From NCBI RefSeq assembly GCF_009789675.1, contig NZ_CP046914.1, positions 1,364,001 through 1,428,000 on the forward strand: 64,000 nt of DNA, read 5' to 3'. Position numbers and translations under genes: made by a program. Source of the DNA: Paraburkholderia acidisoli. GTDB lineage: Bacteria > Pseudomonadota > Gammaproteobacteria > Burkholderiales > Burkholderiaceae. Position 1 is the first letter of the stretch. Every line of letters starts with the position of its first letter. Below, piece by piece: positions 24,948 through 34,445 of the stretch. The notes beneath the pieces are model-generated. The model was not told where the DNA came from, did not search any database, and worked only from the letters and a program-made list of their open reading frames with translations.

Positions 24948-26444
24948 TCAGGCCGCTTCTTTTACGGAAGGCAGACGGGCGACGAGCCGCAACGAAACCG
25001 TCAGCCCTTCGAGCTGGAAATGCGGACGCAGGAAGAACTTCGCCTGGTAGTAGCCGGGGTTGCCCTCGACGTCCTCGACCACGACTTCGGCCGCCGCCAG
25101 TGGCCGGCGCGCCTTGGTTTCCTGCGACGAGTTGGCGGGGTCGGCGTCGACGTAATTCATGATCCATTCGTTGAGCCAGCGCTGCATGTCCTCGCGCTCG
25201 CGGAACGTGCCGATCTTGTCGCGCACGATGCACTTGAGGTAATGGGCGAAGCGCGAGCACGCGAACAGATACGGCAGGCGAGCGGAGAGATTCGCGTTGG
25301 CCGAAGCGTCCGGGTCTTGATATTCGGCAGCACGTTGCATGGATTGGGCACCGATGAACGTGGCGTGGTCGGTGTTCTTGCGGTGCACCAGCGGAATGAA
25401 CCCGTTCTTGGACAGCTCGGCTTCACGGCGATCCGAAATGGCGATTTCGGTCGGGCACTTCATGTCGATGCCGCCGTCGTCGGTGGGGAACGTATGACAC
25501 GGCAAATTCTCGACCGTGCCGCCCGATTCCACGCCGCGAATCAGCGAGCACCAGCCATACAGCTTGAACGACCGGTTGATGTTGACGCCCATGGCGTACG
25601 CGGCGTTGGCCCACGCATAGTTGCGGTGGTCCGGGCCGTTCGTGTCTTCCTCGAAGTCGAATTCGTCGACCGGATTCGTGCGTGCGCCATACGGCAGACG
25701 CGAAAGGAAGCGCGGCATGGCGAGGCCGATGTAGCGAGCGTCATCGGTGGTGCGCAGCGAATTCCACGGCGCGTATTCGAGGTTCTGCGTGAAAATTTTG
25801 GTCAGATCGCGCGGATTGGCGAGTTCCTGCCACGACTCCATTTGCAGCACCGAAGGCGACGCGCCCGAGATGAACGGCGTATGCGCGGCGGCCGCGATCT
25901 TTGCGATCGAACCAAGCAGGTCGACGTCGGGCGGCGTATGGTCAAAGTAGTAGTCCGCGACCAGGCAGCCATACGGTTCGCCGCCGAGCTGACCGTATTC
26001 TTCTTCATAGATCTGCTTGAAAAGCGGGCTTTGATCCCACGCGAGACCTTTGTAGCGCTTCATCGTGCGACGCAACTCTTCCTTGGAAACGTCCATGAAG
26101 CGGATCTTTAGACGCTCGTCGGTTTCCGTATTGGCAACGAGATGATGCAAGCCGCGCCACGCCGACTCGAGCTTCTGGAAATCGTTGTGATGCAGGATGA
26201 GATTGATCTGTTCGGAAAGCTTGTGATCGATCTGCGCGATGATCGCCTCGATGCTCTTGTACGCGTCGTCGCTGATCGTGGTGGATTGCTGCAGCGCTTG
26301 TTCCGCGAGCGTGCGGACCGCAAACTCCACCGCTTCGCGCGCCAGTTCGGTCTTGGGGCGGAACTCCTGCGCGAGCAGCTGCGAAAAGTCGCTTTGCGTG
26401 GCGAGCGTGGCGGAGCCGGTGCTCGTTGCTTGCTGAGTAGCCAT
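24948..26444 (-). CDS. tssC: type VI secretion contractile sheath large subunit TssC
   Basis: 498 residues, normal for TssC (VipB/ImpC). With TssB it builds the contractile sheath. Typical motifs: LDHKLSEQINLILHH-type helix near residue 75 (here IDHKLSEQINLILHHNDFQK), ESAWRGLHHLV, FMDVSKEEL, FGQ-region equivalent EEYGQLGGEPYG, and RFLSRLPYG. The C-terminal SAHYLKCI-like segment (RFAHYLKCIVRDKIGTFRER) is intact. Coupled to tssB 63 bp upstream. Confidence 0.94.
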   Translation of the reverse strand: MATQQATSTGSATLATQSDFSQLLAQEFRPKTELAREAVEFAVRTLAEQALQQSTTISDDAYKSIEAIIAQIDHKLSEQINLILHHNDFQKLESAWRGLHHLVANTETDERLKIRFMDVSKEELRRTMKRYKGLAWDQSPLFKQIYEEEYGQLGGEPYGCLVADYYFDHTPPDVDLLGSIAKIAAAAHTPFISGASPSVLQMESWQELANPRDLTKIFTQNLEYAPWNSLRTTDDARYIGLAMPRFLSRLPYGARTNPVDEFDFEEDTNGPDHRNYAWANAAYAMGVNINRSFKLYGWCSLIRGVESGGTVENLPCHTFPTDDGGIDMKCPTEIAISDRREAELSKNGFIPLVHRKNTDHATFIGAQSMQRAAEYQDPDASANANLSARLPYLFACSRFAHYLKCIVRDKIGTFREREDMQRWLNEWIMNYVDADPANSSQETKARRPLAAAEVVVEDVEGNPGYYQAKFFLRPHFQLEGLTVSLRLVARLPSVKEAA

Positions 26445-26507
26445 GATTTTCCTTCGTTATCCTGATTTAAATAGAGATGGCCCGGATGCGTCGGCGAGCG
26501 ATGCCGA

Positions 26508-27044
26508 TCAGGAGGCGGGCCGCTCCGCTTCCGTGTTTCCGTCGGTCCGTGGCTTGGGCGATGCCGCCAGCGCCTTGAGCAACGCAGGATCGGCCAGCAG
26601 TTTATTGACGAACGCTTCGGCGCCGGACTTGCCATCCATATACGTTTGCAGGTTCGCGAGTTGTGTGCGAGCGTCGAGCAGTTGTCGCAGCGAGTCGACC
26701 TTGCGAGCGACGGCCGCCGGCGAGAAGTCGTCGATGCTTTCGAACGTCATGTCGACCGAAAGATGGCCTTCGCCGGTGAGCGTGTTCGCCACGGCGAACG
26801 CAACACGCGGCTTGATCGCCTTCATGCGCTCGTCGAAGTTGTCGATGTCGATATCCAGGAAGCGGCGGTCCGCCACAGCCGGCAGAGGCTCGACGGGCTT
26901 GCCGGATAGATCGGCCAGAACGCCCATCACGAACGGCAGTTCAACCTTCTTTTCGGAGCCGTAGACTTCGACGTCGTACTCGATCTGGACGCGTGGGGCG
27001 CGGTTGTGCGCGATGAACTTCTGCGAACTATTGGTAACGGACAT
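26508..27044 (-). CDS. tssB: type VI secretion contractile sheath small subunit TssB
   Basis: 178 residues from ATG 27044 (upstream frame is unrelated). Begins MSVTNSSQKFIAHNRAPRVQ; VQIEYDVEVYGSEKKVELPF and FVMGVLADLSG are the VipA/ImpB signature. Its N-terminal helix is the known docking site for the accessory protein TagJ, which is encoded here on the other arm, so the pair fits. Forms the cog-wheel sheath with TssC. 37 bp after tssH. Confidence 0.94.
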   Translation of the reverse strand: MSVTNSSQKFIAHNRAPRVQIEYDVEVYGSEKKVELPFVMGVLADLSGKPVEPLPAVADRRFLDIDIDNFDERMKAIKPRVAFAVANTLTGEGHLSVDMTFESIDDFSPAAVARKVDSLRQLLDARTQLANLQTYMDGKSGAEAFVNKLLADPALLKALAASPKPRTDGNTEAERPAS

Positions 27045-27081
27045 GCATGGACTCCGTAGGCGTGGAAAAAGTCGAAACGTT

Positions 27082-29787
27082 CTAGTTGCCGTGGCCGACA
27101 GGAACGCTGGGAACAACGGCGGGTTGCGCCACGAAGGCAAGCGCCTGCGCGGCGGGCGCCGTTGCATCGGCAATCTCGATATGAATGGTAGCGAGCGCTG
27201 CCTTTTGTGCGAGCGCATCGAGCCAGAGCGCGGAAAGGCGGGGCAGGATGTTCTGTTCGATGAAACCGATCAGCACGCGGGCACCGGTTTCCTCCACGAG
27301 GCAACGTGCAACGACGTAGTCGACCACGCGTGCCGCGTAGCTCAGCGCGATTGCCTGGTTTTCAGCCATGCGCGCGACGACGCGGTCAAGGTGCAGGCGC
27401 ACGATGTCGGCCAGCGTTTCGCGCGCGAGCGGGCGATACGGCACCAGCGTCATGCGGCCGAGAAAGGCGGCAGGAAACGTCGTCAGCAGTTCGGGTTCGA
27501 GCGCGGCGCGCAGACCGTCCTGGTCGGGGGCTAGCGCTTTGTCCGCACATAGATTGCTGGTCAACGCTGCGCCGGCGTTGCTCGTGAGGAGAATCGTGGT
27601 GTTGCGGAAATCGATAAAGCGTCCGTCGCCGTCTTCCATATAGCCTTTGTCGAACACCTGGAAGAACATTTCGTGGACGTCACGATGCGCTTTCTCGATC
27701 TCGTCGAGCAATACGACCGAATAAGGGCGACGGCGTACCGCCTCCGTGAGCACGCCGCCTTCGCCATAGCCCACGTAACCCGGTGGGGCGCCTTTGAGTC
27801 CGGAGACCGTGTGCGCCTCCTGGTACTCGCTCATGTTGATCGTGATGAGATTCTGTTCGCCGCCATATAGCGCCTCGGCGAGCGCGAGCGCCGTCTCGGT
27901 TTTGCCGACACCGGACGGCCCGGCGAGGAGAAACACACCGAGCGGCTTCTTCGGGTCGGCGAGACCGGCGCGCGCAGTTTGGACGCGTTCGCAGATTTGC
28001 AGAAGCGCGGGCGTTTGGCCGATGACACGACTCGCGAGCGTCGCAGGCAGCGAACGCACGGCGGCGATTTCATCTTTCACCATGCGACCTGCGGGAATGC
28101 CGGTCCAGTCGGAAACCACTTCGGCGATGATGGTTTCGTCGACTTCAGGGAATACCAGGACTTCGTTGTCTTGCAATGCGCGCAGCGCGTGTTCGAGAGC
28201 GTGCAGCGTGGCTCGCGCCTCCGCGGGCGAATCTCCGTCTTGCGCTTCGGAGGCCATAGCTGACTCACGTGCTGCCGCCAGCGCTTGCGCGGCGGCCGCC
28301 TGCGCTTGCCAGCGTGCCTCCAGTGCTCGCGCTTCGGCGTCCAGCGCTTCTATGCGCGTGCGCACTGCGGCCATGGCTTTGTCGACGGATAACCCGATAC
28401 GCGACTCGCGTTCGAGCAGTTGCTGCTCGACGTGGGCGGCAGCGAGGCGCTGGCGCACGTCCTGTAACGAGCGCGGAGCCGTGTGCTGCGATAGCGCGAC
28501 GCGAGCGCACGCGGTATCAAGCAGGCTGATCGCCTTGTCGGGCAGTTGCCGCGAGGGGATGTAGCGATGCGACAGCACGACTGCGGCGCGCACTGCCTCG
28601 TCGCGGACAATGACCCGGTGATGTGCGGCGAAGGCGTTGACAAGACCGCGAACCATTTCGATGGCTTTGGGCTCCTCTGGCTCCGGCACCTGCAAGACCT
28701 GAAAGCGTCGCGTGAGCGCCGGGTCTTTCTCGATATGGCGCTTGTATTCCGACCACGTCGTGGCGCCGATGGTGCGGAGCGTGCCGCGGGCCAAAGCGGG
28801 TTTGAGCAGATTGGCGGCGTCGCCGGTTCCTGCCTGGCCGCCCGCGCCCACCAGCGTGTGGATTTCGTCTACGAACAGCACAATGGGCACGGGCGATTTC
28901 GCCGCGGATTCCAGCACGCCTTTCAATCGGGCCTCGAACTCCCCCTTCATGCTGGCGCCCGCCAGCAAGGCGCCCACATCTAGCGACATCAGCCGGACTT
29001 CGACGAGTTGTGGTGGGACATTGCCTTCGTTGATAGCCCGTGCGAGTCCTTCGACCACGGCCGTTTTACCCACGCCGGCCTCGCCCGTCAGCAGCGGGTT
29101 GTTCTGCCGCCGTCTGAGCAGCACGTCGATCATTGTGCGGATTTCGAGTTCGCGTCCAACCACGGGATCGATTTCGCCCGCCCGCGCGCGCGCGGTGAGA
29201 TCCTGGCAATATTGTTCGAACGAGTGGCCATTCGATTGGTTGTGCGTCGACGCGGAGGCTTCGCCGGGGAGCGCTGCAGCGAGATCGCTGTTGTCGTAGG
29301 CCGCATCGGTGCGCTCGGGCGAGCCGTCGATCCAGGGGCGCAACGTGCTGTCGAAATCATCGCGAGGAACGCGGGAAAACGTGGGTGAAATGGATAGCAG
29401 GACCCTGCGCAACTCCGCGGTGCTCGACAACGCGGCCATGAGCCATGCGCTGCGAATGCGACTCTCGCCAAATTCGAGCGAGGTCAGGATCCAGGCTCGC
29501 TCGATCGCCAGTTCGACGTAGTGAGAGAAGTCGCTCAGCGAACTCGCGCCGCCCGGCAGCGCTGCCAATGCGCGCGCAACGTCGCGATCAAGCGTTTCGC
29601 GCTCGATGCCAGCGTGCCGGATGATGCGATGCAGGTCACTGTCCGGCAATTGCAGCACCTGGTGCAGCCAGTGCACGAGTTCGACGTAGGGATTGCCTCG
29701 AAGCTTGCAATACGTCGTTGCCGATTCGATGCTGCGAAACAGTGTGACCCCGAGTTTCCCAAACAGCGCATGGCGTGGAATGGACAT
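27082..29787 (-). CDS. tssH: type VI secretion AAA+ ATPase TssH (ClpV)
   Basis: 901 residues. Disassembles contracted sheath for reuse. Two AAA+ modules: Walker A GEAGVGKTAVVEG (~residue 225) with Walker B VLFVDEIHTLVGAGG, and Walker A GPSGVGKTETALALAE (~residue 625) with VVLLDEIEKAH. The N-domain (residues 1-150, FGKLGVTLFRSIESAT onward) binds the sheath. A ClpB-like coiled-coil middle region lies near residues 440-540. First gene of the minus-strand arm; its promoter must lie in the AT-rich region to the right. Confidence 0.94.
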   Translation of the reverse strand: MSIPRHALFGKLGVTLFRSIESATTYCKLRGNPYVELVHWLHQVLQLPDSDLHRIIRHAGIERETLDRDVARALAALPGGASSLSDFSHYVELAIERAWILTSLEFGESRIRSAWLMAALSSTAELRRVLLSISPTFSRVPRDDFDSTLRPWIDGSPERTDAAYDNSDLAAALPGEASASTHNQSNGHSFEQYCQDLTARARAGEIDPVVGRELEIRTMIDVLLRRRQNNPLLTGEAGVGKTAVVEGLARAINEGNVPPQLVEVRLMSLDVGALLAGASMKGEFEARLKGVLESAAKSPVPIVLFVDEIHTLVGAGGQAGTGDAANLLKPALARGTLRTIGATTWSEYKRHIEKDPALTRRFQVLQVPEPEEPKAIEMVRGLVNAFAAHHRVIVRDEAVRAAVVLSHRYIPSRQLPDKAISLLDTACARVALSQHTAPRSLQDVRQRLAAAHVEQQLLERESRIGLSVDKAMAAVRTRIEALDAEARALEARWQAQAAAAQALAAARESAMASEAQDGDSPAEARATLHALEHALRALQDNEVLVFPEVDETIIAEVVSDWTGIPAGRMVKDEIAAVRSLPATLASRVIGQTPALLQICERVQTARAGLADPKKPLGVFLLAGPSGVGKTETALALAEALYGGEQNLITINMSEYQEAHTVSGLKGAPPGYVGYGEGGVLTEAVRRRPYSVVLLDEIEKAHRDVHEMFFQVFDKGYMEDGDGRFIDFRNTTILLTSNAGAALTSNLCADKALAPDQDGLRAALEPELLTTFPAAFLGRMTLVPYRPLARETLADIVRLHLDRVVARMAENQAIALSYAARVVDYVVARCLVEETGARVLIGFIEQNILPRLSALWLDALAQKAALATIHIEIADATAPAAQALAFVAQPAVVPSVPVGHGN

Positions 29788-30404
29788 AGCCTTGTTTTTA
29801 AGCGGGTTTGATATTGTTGGATTGCAAGAATTGCATCGAATAATTGACGCAATCAGGCTAAATTGGTCGACCGGTTTAAACCGTATAAGTTATGAGTGCC
29901 GTTGAGTAGCATCTCTTGTCTCCTTATATCGACTTCTCTCAGGTTGGAATTTTTATCGGCCGATGACGTTGTCAATTATTGGTGGAAATTCGTCTCGCAG
30001 TCAAATCGTGCCATCAATTTTTCGATAAAATTTCTTGATTTTCATCATGAATTTTTTTTCGATATACATCCAATGATTTTCATTTTTCATTAAGTATTTG
30101 ATTGTTATTGAAATTATCGAGTTGGTTAGATTTTTTCTCACGATGGCAAGAGGATTTTTCCTATGGTATGCGACGCAATTTCTGAGTTTTTAGTGAGTCG
30201 ATATCGAGAATTCGGATTATTCTTAGTGATTAATTTAAATCTCAAATTTCCTCTGGAAGATAAGCCGATAAAATTGACCGTGAAGCGTAGACGTGATGCG
30301 GTGCGATGTGTCTTAATCATGCGAGTTGTCGAGTAAAAGGCGAGTGCTAAACGGCCTGCGTATTAAACGGCCTGCGTATTGACCTCGAAAAGACTAAGTT
30401 TCCT
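29788..30404. other. AT-rich divergent regulatory region of the T6SS
   Basis: 617 bp between tssH (left) and tagK (right). 29880-30320 is strikingly AT-rich compared with the high-G+C surroundings, with long T and A runs (for example ATTTTTTTTCGATATACATC). No plausible protein is encoded. Both T6SS arms start here, so it holds divergent promoters, and the composition suits binding by an H-NS-like silencer (MvaT/Bv3F type). A 16-bp tandem duplication lies at its right edge. Confidence 0.8.
30349..30380. repeat. perfect 16-bp tandem duplication upstream of tagK
   Basis: AAACGGCCTGCGTATT occurs twice head to tail (30349-30364 and 30365-30380), 24 bp before the tagK start. It could be a regulator site pair or a recent slippage duplication within the leader. 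Confidence 0.9.
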
Positions 30405-31076
30405 ATGTGGATCAGCAAGTTATTTCGCAAGCCAAACGGTATTGATCGTACTGAGGAACCTCGCAGCCTTCCGCGAAACGATGGAGGAGCATCTGCGCGG
30501 GAAATGGGTCGGGCCGCCTGGCGCCATGAAACAATCGACTCTGACCGGCGTTCCGCAGCCATCGAGGACGAAAGTTTCCTCACTATGCTGGGATCGCGAC
30601 TGCACGCCGGCGACAAGGTGTTCGAGCCGGCAAACGAGCGCGATTCCCCGGCGCAGGACGTCGGGAGTTTGCTCGGTGCGCTCTACGTGCACTACTGCAA
30701 GGCACTCGAGACTCCGTATGAATTGCCGTCGGGAACGTGGACCACGCCGGGTTCGGGCAATGCCGCGGAATTACGGCGCGACGCGATGGCCGATTCCGCC
30801 TGGGACAGGGAGGCGGGCGGAGCGATCACCGGCATGTTCCCTGACATCGAGAATCTTGAAGATGCATTCGGTCTGAGGTTCGGCGCGCGCGGCGACGTCG
30901 TGCAATCCGAGGGCATTCCAGAAATCTTGCGCTTATTCGCCCCGCGCGACTACGAGATGTCAGCCCGTCCGGTGAAAGCGTTGCCACCGGCGTTGACACG
31001 TCGCGAGCACCACACCCTTGCCATCGACAGTCCGCTAGCCGAACTCAATGCGTCGGCTTACACCTTTGACGAGTGA
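30405..31076 (+). CDS. tagK: T6SS-associated protein TagK
   Basis: 223 residues from ATG 30405. C-terminal half carries the pattern I associate with TagK of Burkholderia T6SS loci: SLLGALYVHYCKALETPYEL, then PEILRLFAPRDYE and REHHTLAIDSPL. The N-terminal ~80 residues are polar and may be disordered. Function is not well defined; the gene is a regular companion of this T6SS type. The tagJ start overlaps its stop (GTGA). No strong ribosome site precedes the ATG. Confidence 0.75.
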   Translation: MWISKLFRKPNGIDRTEEPRSLPRNDGGASAREMGRAAWRHETIDSDRRSAAIEDESFLTMLGSRLHAGDKVFEPANERDSPAQDVGSLLGALYVHYCKALETPYELPSGTWTTPGSGNAAELRRDAMADSAWDREAGGAITGMFPDIENLEDAFGLRFGARGDVVQSEGIPEILRLFAPRDYEMSARPVKALPPALTRREHHTLAIDSPLAELNASAYTFDE

Positions 31077-31948
31077 ATGCCTTGACCTCGAACCCCGACA
31101 TTCTCGCGGCGGGATTGCCTTGTCCCGACGTCGTACAGCAAATTGAAACCATCGAGCACCGCATCCGGGCGAATCCGGCCGACGCGTCGCATCGTTGGGC
31201 GTTGTTCCAATGGCTATGCGTCGCGCGCGAGTGGAAGCGTGCCGTTGGGCAGTTGCAGGTATTCGGGCAACTCGATCGCACTCGCGATGCGGTCGTTCAG
31301 GCTTACCGCGACTTGATACGCGCGGAGTGTTGGCGAGAGCAGGTCATGGCGGGCGAGCGCGTGCCGGCTTTCGTGATGGACGACATGCCGCAGTGGATAG
31401 CCGGATTGGGGAAGGCGTTGCATCTCATGGCACACGGCAAGCTCGATGCGGCCGACGAGGCTCGCGAAGCGGCCCTGGACGCCGCGCCTTCGATCAAGGG
31501 CACAGGGGGCGGGCACGCGTTCGAGTGGATTGCCGATAGCGACTCCCGCCTCGGGCCAGTGTGCGAACTCATCGTTGCGGGATCGTATCGCTGGTTGTCC
31601 GTGGCCGACATCGCTAGCTGGCACATCGTCGAGCCGGCCGGCCTGCTCGATCTCGTGTGGGTGGCGTGCGCCGTTACGCTGCACGACGGCACGGCGTTGC
31701 GCGGCTTCATGCCGGCGCGCTATGCGCCCTCGCCGGATGTACCAGCCTCGGGACGCGCCGACGACAACGTGCTTGCCATCGGGCGCTGCACGCACTGGCA
31801 TCGCACGGGACGTTCCGGCGTGATTGGCGTCGGAGGGAAAACTTGGGCGACCAGTGCGGGAGACATCGGCATCTTCGAATTGAGGGACTGCATTTTTGGC
31901 GATCGGTGTGCTTCGACGTTGTTGGCAAGCGCCGAGGGCGCGCAATGA
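31073..31948 (+). CDS. tagJ: T6SS accessory protein TagJ (ImpE/HsiE)
   Basis: 291 residues from GTG 31073, overlapping the tagK stop by four bases; the nearby ATG at 31077 is out of frame. The N-terminal half has TPR-like helices (IEHRIRANPADASHRWALFQ, VARAREWKRAVGQL-like segment) and the C-terminal half is the ImpE domain (DLVWVACAVTLHDGTALRGF, MPARYAPSP, GVIGVGGKTWATS). TagJ binds the TssB N-terminus and is thought to aid sheath recycling by ClpV. It overlaps tssE by four bases (ATGA). Confidence 0.85.
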   Translation: MNALTSNPDILAAGLPCPDVVQQIETIEHRIRANPADASHRWALFQWLCVAREWKRAVGQLQVFGQLDRTRDAVVQAYRDLIRAECWREQVMAGERVPAFVMDDMPQWIAGLGKALHLMAHGKLDAADEAREAALDAAPSIKGTGGGHAFEWIADSDSRLGPVCELIVAGSYRWLSVADIASWHIVEPAGLLDLVWVACAVTLHDGTALRGFMPARYAPSPDVPASGRADDNVLAIGRCTHWHRTGRSGVIGVGGKTWATSAGDIGIFELRDCIFGDRCASTLLASAEGAQ

Positions 31949-32490
31949 CCAGACGACGCTTCCGCGCACCAGACGACGCGACCGGCGCACCGCGCCGCGC
32001 GAACGCGTACCTCATGCCGACGCTCATCGACCGGCTGGCCGACACGGCTCCGCATCGTCAGCACGAGGCGCCCGACGAATACGCGATGACGCGTTCGCAA
32101 ATGCGCGACATCGTCCAGCGCGATCTGGCTTATCTATTGAATACGACAAGTCTCGACGATCTGCTCGATCGCGAGCGCTATCCCGAGGCCGCCGCGTCGA
32201 CGATCAACTACGGAGTTCCGGCGTTGGCGGGCACATTCGTAGCGTCGCGCAACTGGGCGGACATCGAACAGATCATTCGCAGGGCGATCCTCGATTTCGA
32301 GCCGCGTCTGATTCCCGGCCACCTCATGGTCGTGCCCATGCCCGGCGGAGAGGCGGCCAGCTATAACAACGTGTCGTTTGAAATCCGCGGCATGATCCAG
32401 ATGGACCCGTACCCGCTCGAATTCATGGTGCAAAGCACGCTTGATCTCGAAACGAGCCAACTCAACGTTGCCCGCAGACGGTCGGAATGA
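31945..32490 (+). CDS. tssE: type VI secretion baseplate protein TssE
   Basis: 181 residues from ATG 31945 (ATGA overlap with tagJ). gp25-like baseplate component. Motifs: MPTLIDRLAD at the start of the domain, RDLAYLLNTTSLDDLLD, TINYGVPALAG and FEPRLIPGHLMVV. The N-terminal ~20 residues are Arg-rich (TRRRFRAPDDATGAPRRANA). Followed 26 bp later by tssF. Confidence 0.92.
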   Translation: MTRRRFRAPDDATGAPRRANAYLMPTLIDRLADTAPHRQHEAPDEYAMTRSQMRDIVQRDLAYLLNTTSLDDLLDRERYPEAAASTINYGVPALAGTFVASRNWADIEQIIRRAILDFEPRLIPGHLMVVPMPGGEAASYNNVSFEIRGMIQMDPYPLEFMVQSTLDLETSQLNVARRRSE

Positions 32491-32516
32491 GCCGTCTTTT
32501 CTGTCACAGGTAGCGC

Positions 32517-34409
32517 ATGGATCCGAGGCTTCTCGACTACTACAATCAGGAACTGGTAAGCCTGCGCGAACTTGCGAGCGAGTTCGCGAAGGCGCACCCC
32601 AGGATTGGGCGACGTTTGGTGGTGCAACCGGGTGACGTGCAGGATCCGTATGTCGAAAGACTGATCGAGTCGTTCTGTTTCATGGCGGCGCGCACGCAGG
32701 TCAAGCTTGATACCGAATTCCCACGCTTTACCGGGCGCCTCCTCGAAGTTCTTTATCCGAATTACGTGGCGCCCACGCCATCCATGGCGGTCGCGCGGTT
32801 TTACCCGGAAAGCAGCGATCCGGATCTCGCGCAAGGGTTGACCATTCCGCGTGGCACGATGGTGAAGTCGCGCGTGGCGGAAGGCGAAATCACGCCTTGC
32901 CAGTTCCGTACCGGTCAAGACATCACGCTTTATCCGCTGGCGGTTGCCGAGGCACGATTGACGAACGTTCCCGCCGATATTCCCGCGCTCGATCGATACG
33001 TTCCATCGCACAGACAAATACGCGGCGCGCTGCGCTTGCGCTTGCAAACGACGAACGCAACTCGTATTGCCGAGCTTCGCGATCTTGACCGTTTGCCCGT
33101 CTATCTTGCGGGCGACGAGCAGGTTGCGTCGTTTTTGTTCGAGCTCCTGCATGTGGGCGCGGTTGCCACGCTCGTCGGCGAACCGGATCGGATCGGCGCT
33201 GATGGCAAGCCTGTGCATGCCGTCACGCGCGACGCCGTCGTGAGCGAGGGGATGGGAACCGAACAAGGTCTGCTGCCTCTGACCTGGTCCACGTTTCATG
33301 GCCATAATTTGCTGCACGAGTATTTTGCGTGCCCCAGTCGCTTCTATTTTTTTGCGCTGACCGGTCTGGCGGCGGGGCTTCGCCGTATCGACGGGCACAG
33401 TGTGGAGATCGTTGTTCTGCTCGATCAGTCCACTGAACGACTGGCGCCGCTCGTCGACGCGTCGCGCTTCGCGTTGTTTTGCTCTCCTGTGGTGAATCTA
33501 TTTCGCAGGCGCACCGACCAGATCGAACTGGCCGAGCGCGACGTCGAGTTCCGGCTCACGCCTTCGCGACTCGAGCCCATGGATTACGAGGTTTTCTCGG
33601 TCGACCGGCTGCTCGGGCAGAAGAAGTTCGGCGCGCCGGAACTGGAATTTCGGCCGCTCTACCAAACACTGAATAGCGACGAAGGCAACTATGGCCGCTA
33701 TTTTTCCACTCGACGCGAGCCGCGGCTCACGTCGCAATCGGCGCGCCGCTACGGTACACGCACGCCTTACATCGGCACTGAATTGTTCGTCTCGCTGGTG
33801 GATCAACACGAGGCACCGTTTAGCGAGGACATCCGCTATTTGAGCGTGGATGCGTGGCTGACGAACCGCGACCTGCCCATGCTGGTTCCGCGCAACGGCG
33901 TGAGCGATCTGTTCTCCGACGACATGGACGCGCTCGCGGGTCTCGCCTCCATCGGGTTGATCCGGCCGCCCAGCACGCCGAAGGCGCCGTTCGCCGAGCG
34001 CGAACTGGCCTGGCGCCTCATCCGGCAACTCAATTTCAACTTCTTGCCCTTCAGCGAGATGGACCATCGCGCGGGCGGTCAGGGTTTGCGTGACGCGTTG
34101 AGGCTCTTTCTGGCGAGCGACGATGCGGAGCAACATCGGCAGGTCGAAGCGTTGATCGGCGTAAAGACGCAGCCGGCCACTCGCGTGCTGCCGGGTAACG
34201 GGCCACTGGTATTCGGGCGGGGAATCGAATGTACGTTGACCGTCGACGAAAGCGGCTTCTCCGGAGTGAGCCCTTATCTGCTTGGGACGATTCTGGAGCA
34301 CTACCTCGCTCGCCACGTGTCGATCAATGCGTTCACGCAGACGGAACTGCATTCGATGCAGCGCGGCAAGGTCGCGCGTTGGCCGGTTCGAATGGGCGCG
34401 CGGGCTTAA
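32517..34409 (+). CDS. tssF: type VI secretion baseplate protein TssF
   Basis: 630 residues, complete. Starts MDPRLLDYYNQELVSLRELA; GRRLVVQPGDVQDPYVERLI and FTGRLLEVLYPNYVAPTPSM are family hallmarks. The C-terminus (LSMQRG-type: HSMQRGKVARWPVRMG) is also standard. TssF pairs with TssG in a 2:1 wedge, and tssG normally overlaps or closely follows tssF. Here only 36 bp separate tssF from tssA, with no tssG in between or elsewhere in the window. Confidence 0.93.
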   Translation: MDPRLLDYYNQELVSLRELASEFAKAHPRIGRRLVVQPGDVQDPYVERLIESFCFMAARTQVKLDTEFPRFTGRLLEVLYPNYVAPTPSMAVARFYPESSDPDLAQGLTIPRGTMVKSRVAEGEITPCQFRTGQDITLYPLAVAEARLTNVPADIPALDRYVPSHRQIRGALRLRLQTTNATRIAELRDLDRLPVYLAGDEQVASFLFELLHVGAVATLVGEPDRIGADGKPVHAVTRDAVVSEGMGTEQGLLPLTWSTFHGHNLLHEYFACPSRFYFFALTGLAAGLRRIDGHSVEIVVLLDQSTERLAPLVDASRFALFCSPVVNLFRRRTDQIELAERDVEFRLTPSRLEPMDYEVFSVDRLLGQKKFGAPELEFRPLYQTLNSDEGNYGRYFSTRREPRLTSQSARRYGTRTPYIGTELFVSLVDQHEAPFSEDIRYLSVDAWLTNRDLPMLVPRNGVSDLFSDDMDALAGLASIGLIRPPSTPKAPFAERELAWRLIRQLNFNFLPFSEMDHRAGGQGLRDALRLFLASDDAEQHRQVEALIGVKTQPATRVLPGNGPLVFGRGIECTLTVDESGFSGVSPYLLGTILEHYLARHVSINAFTQTELHSMQRGKVARWPVRMGARA

Positions 34410-34445
34410 GCCCGGAGACTGCGGCAGTCATCTATGGAGCTGACG

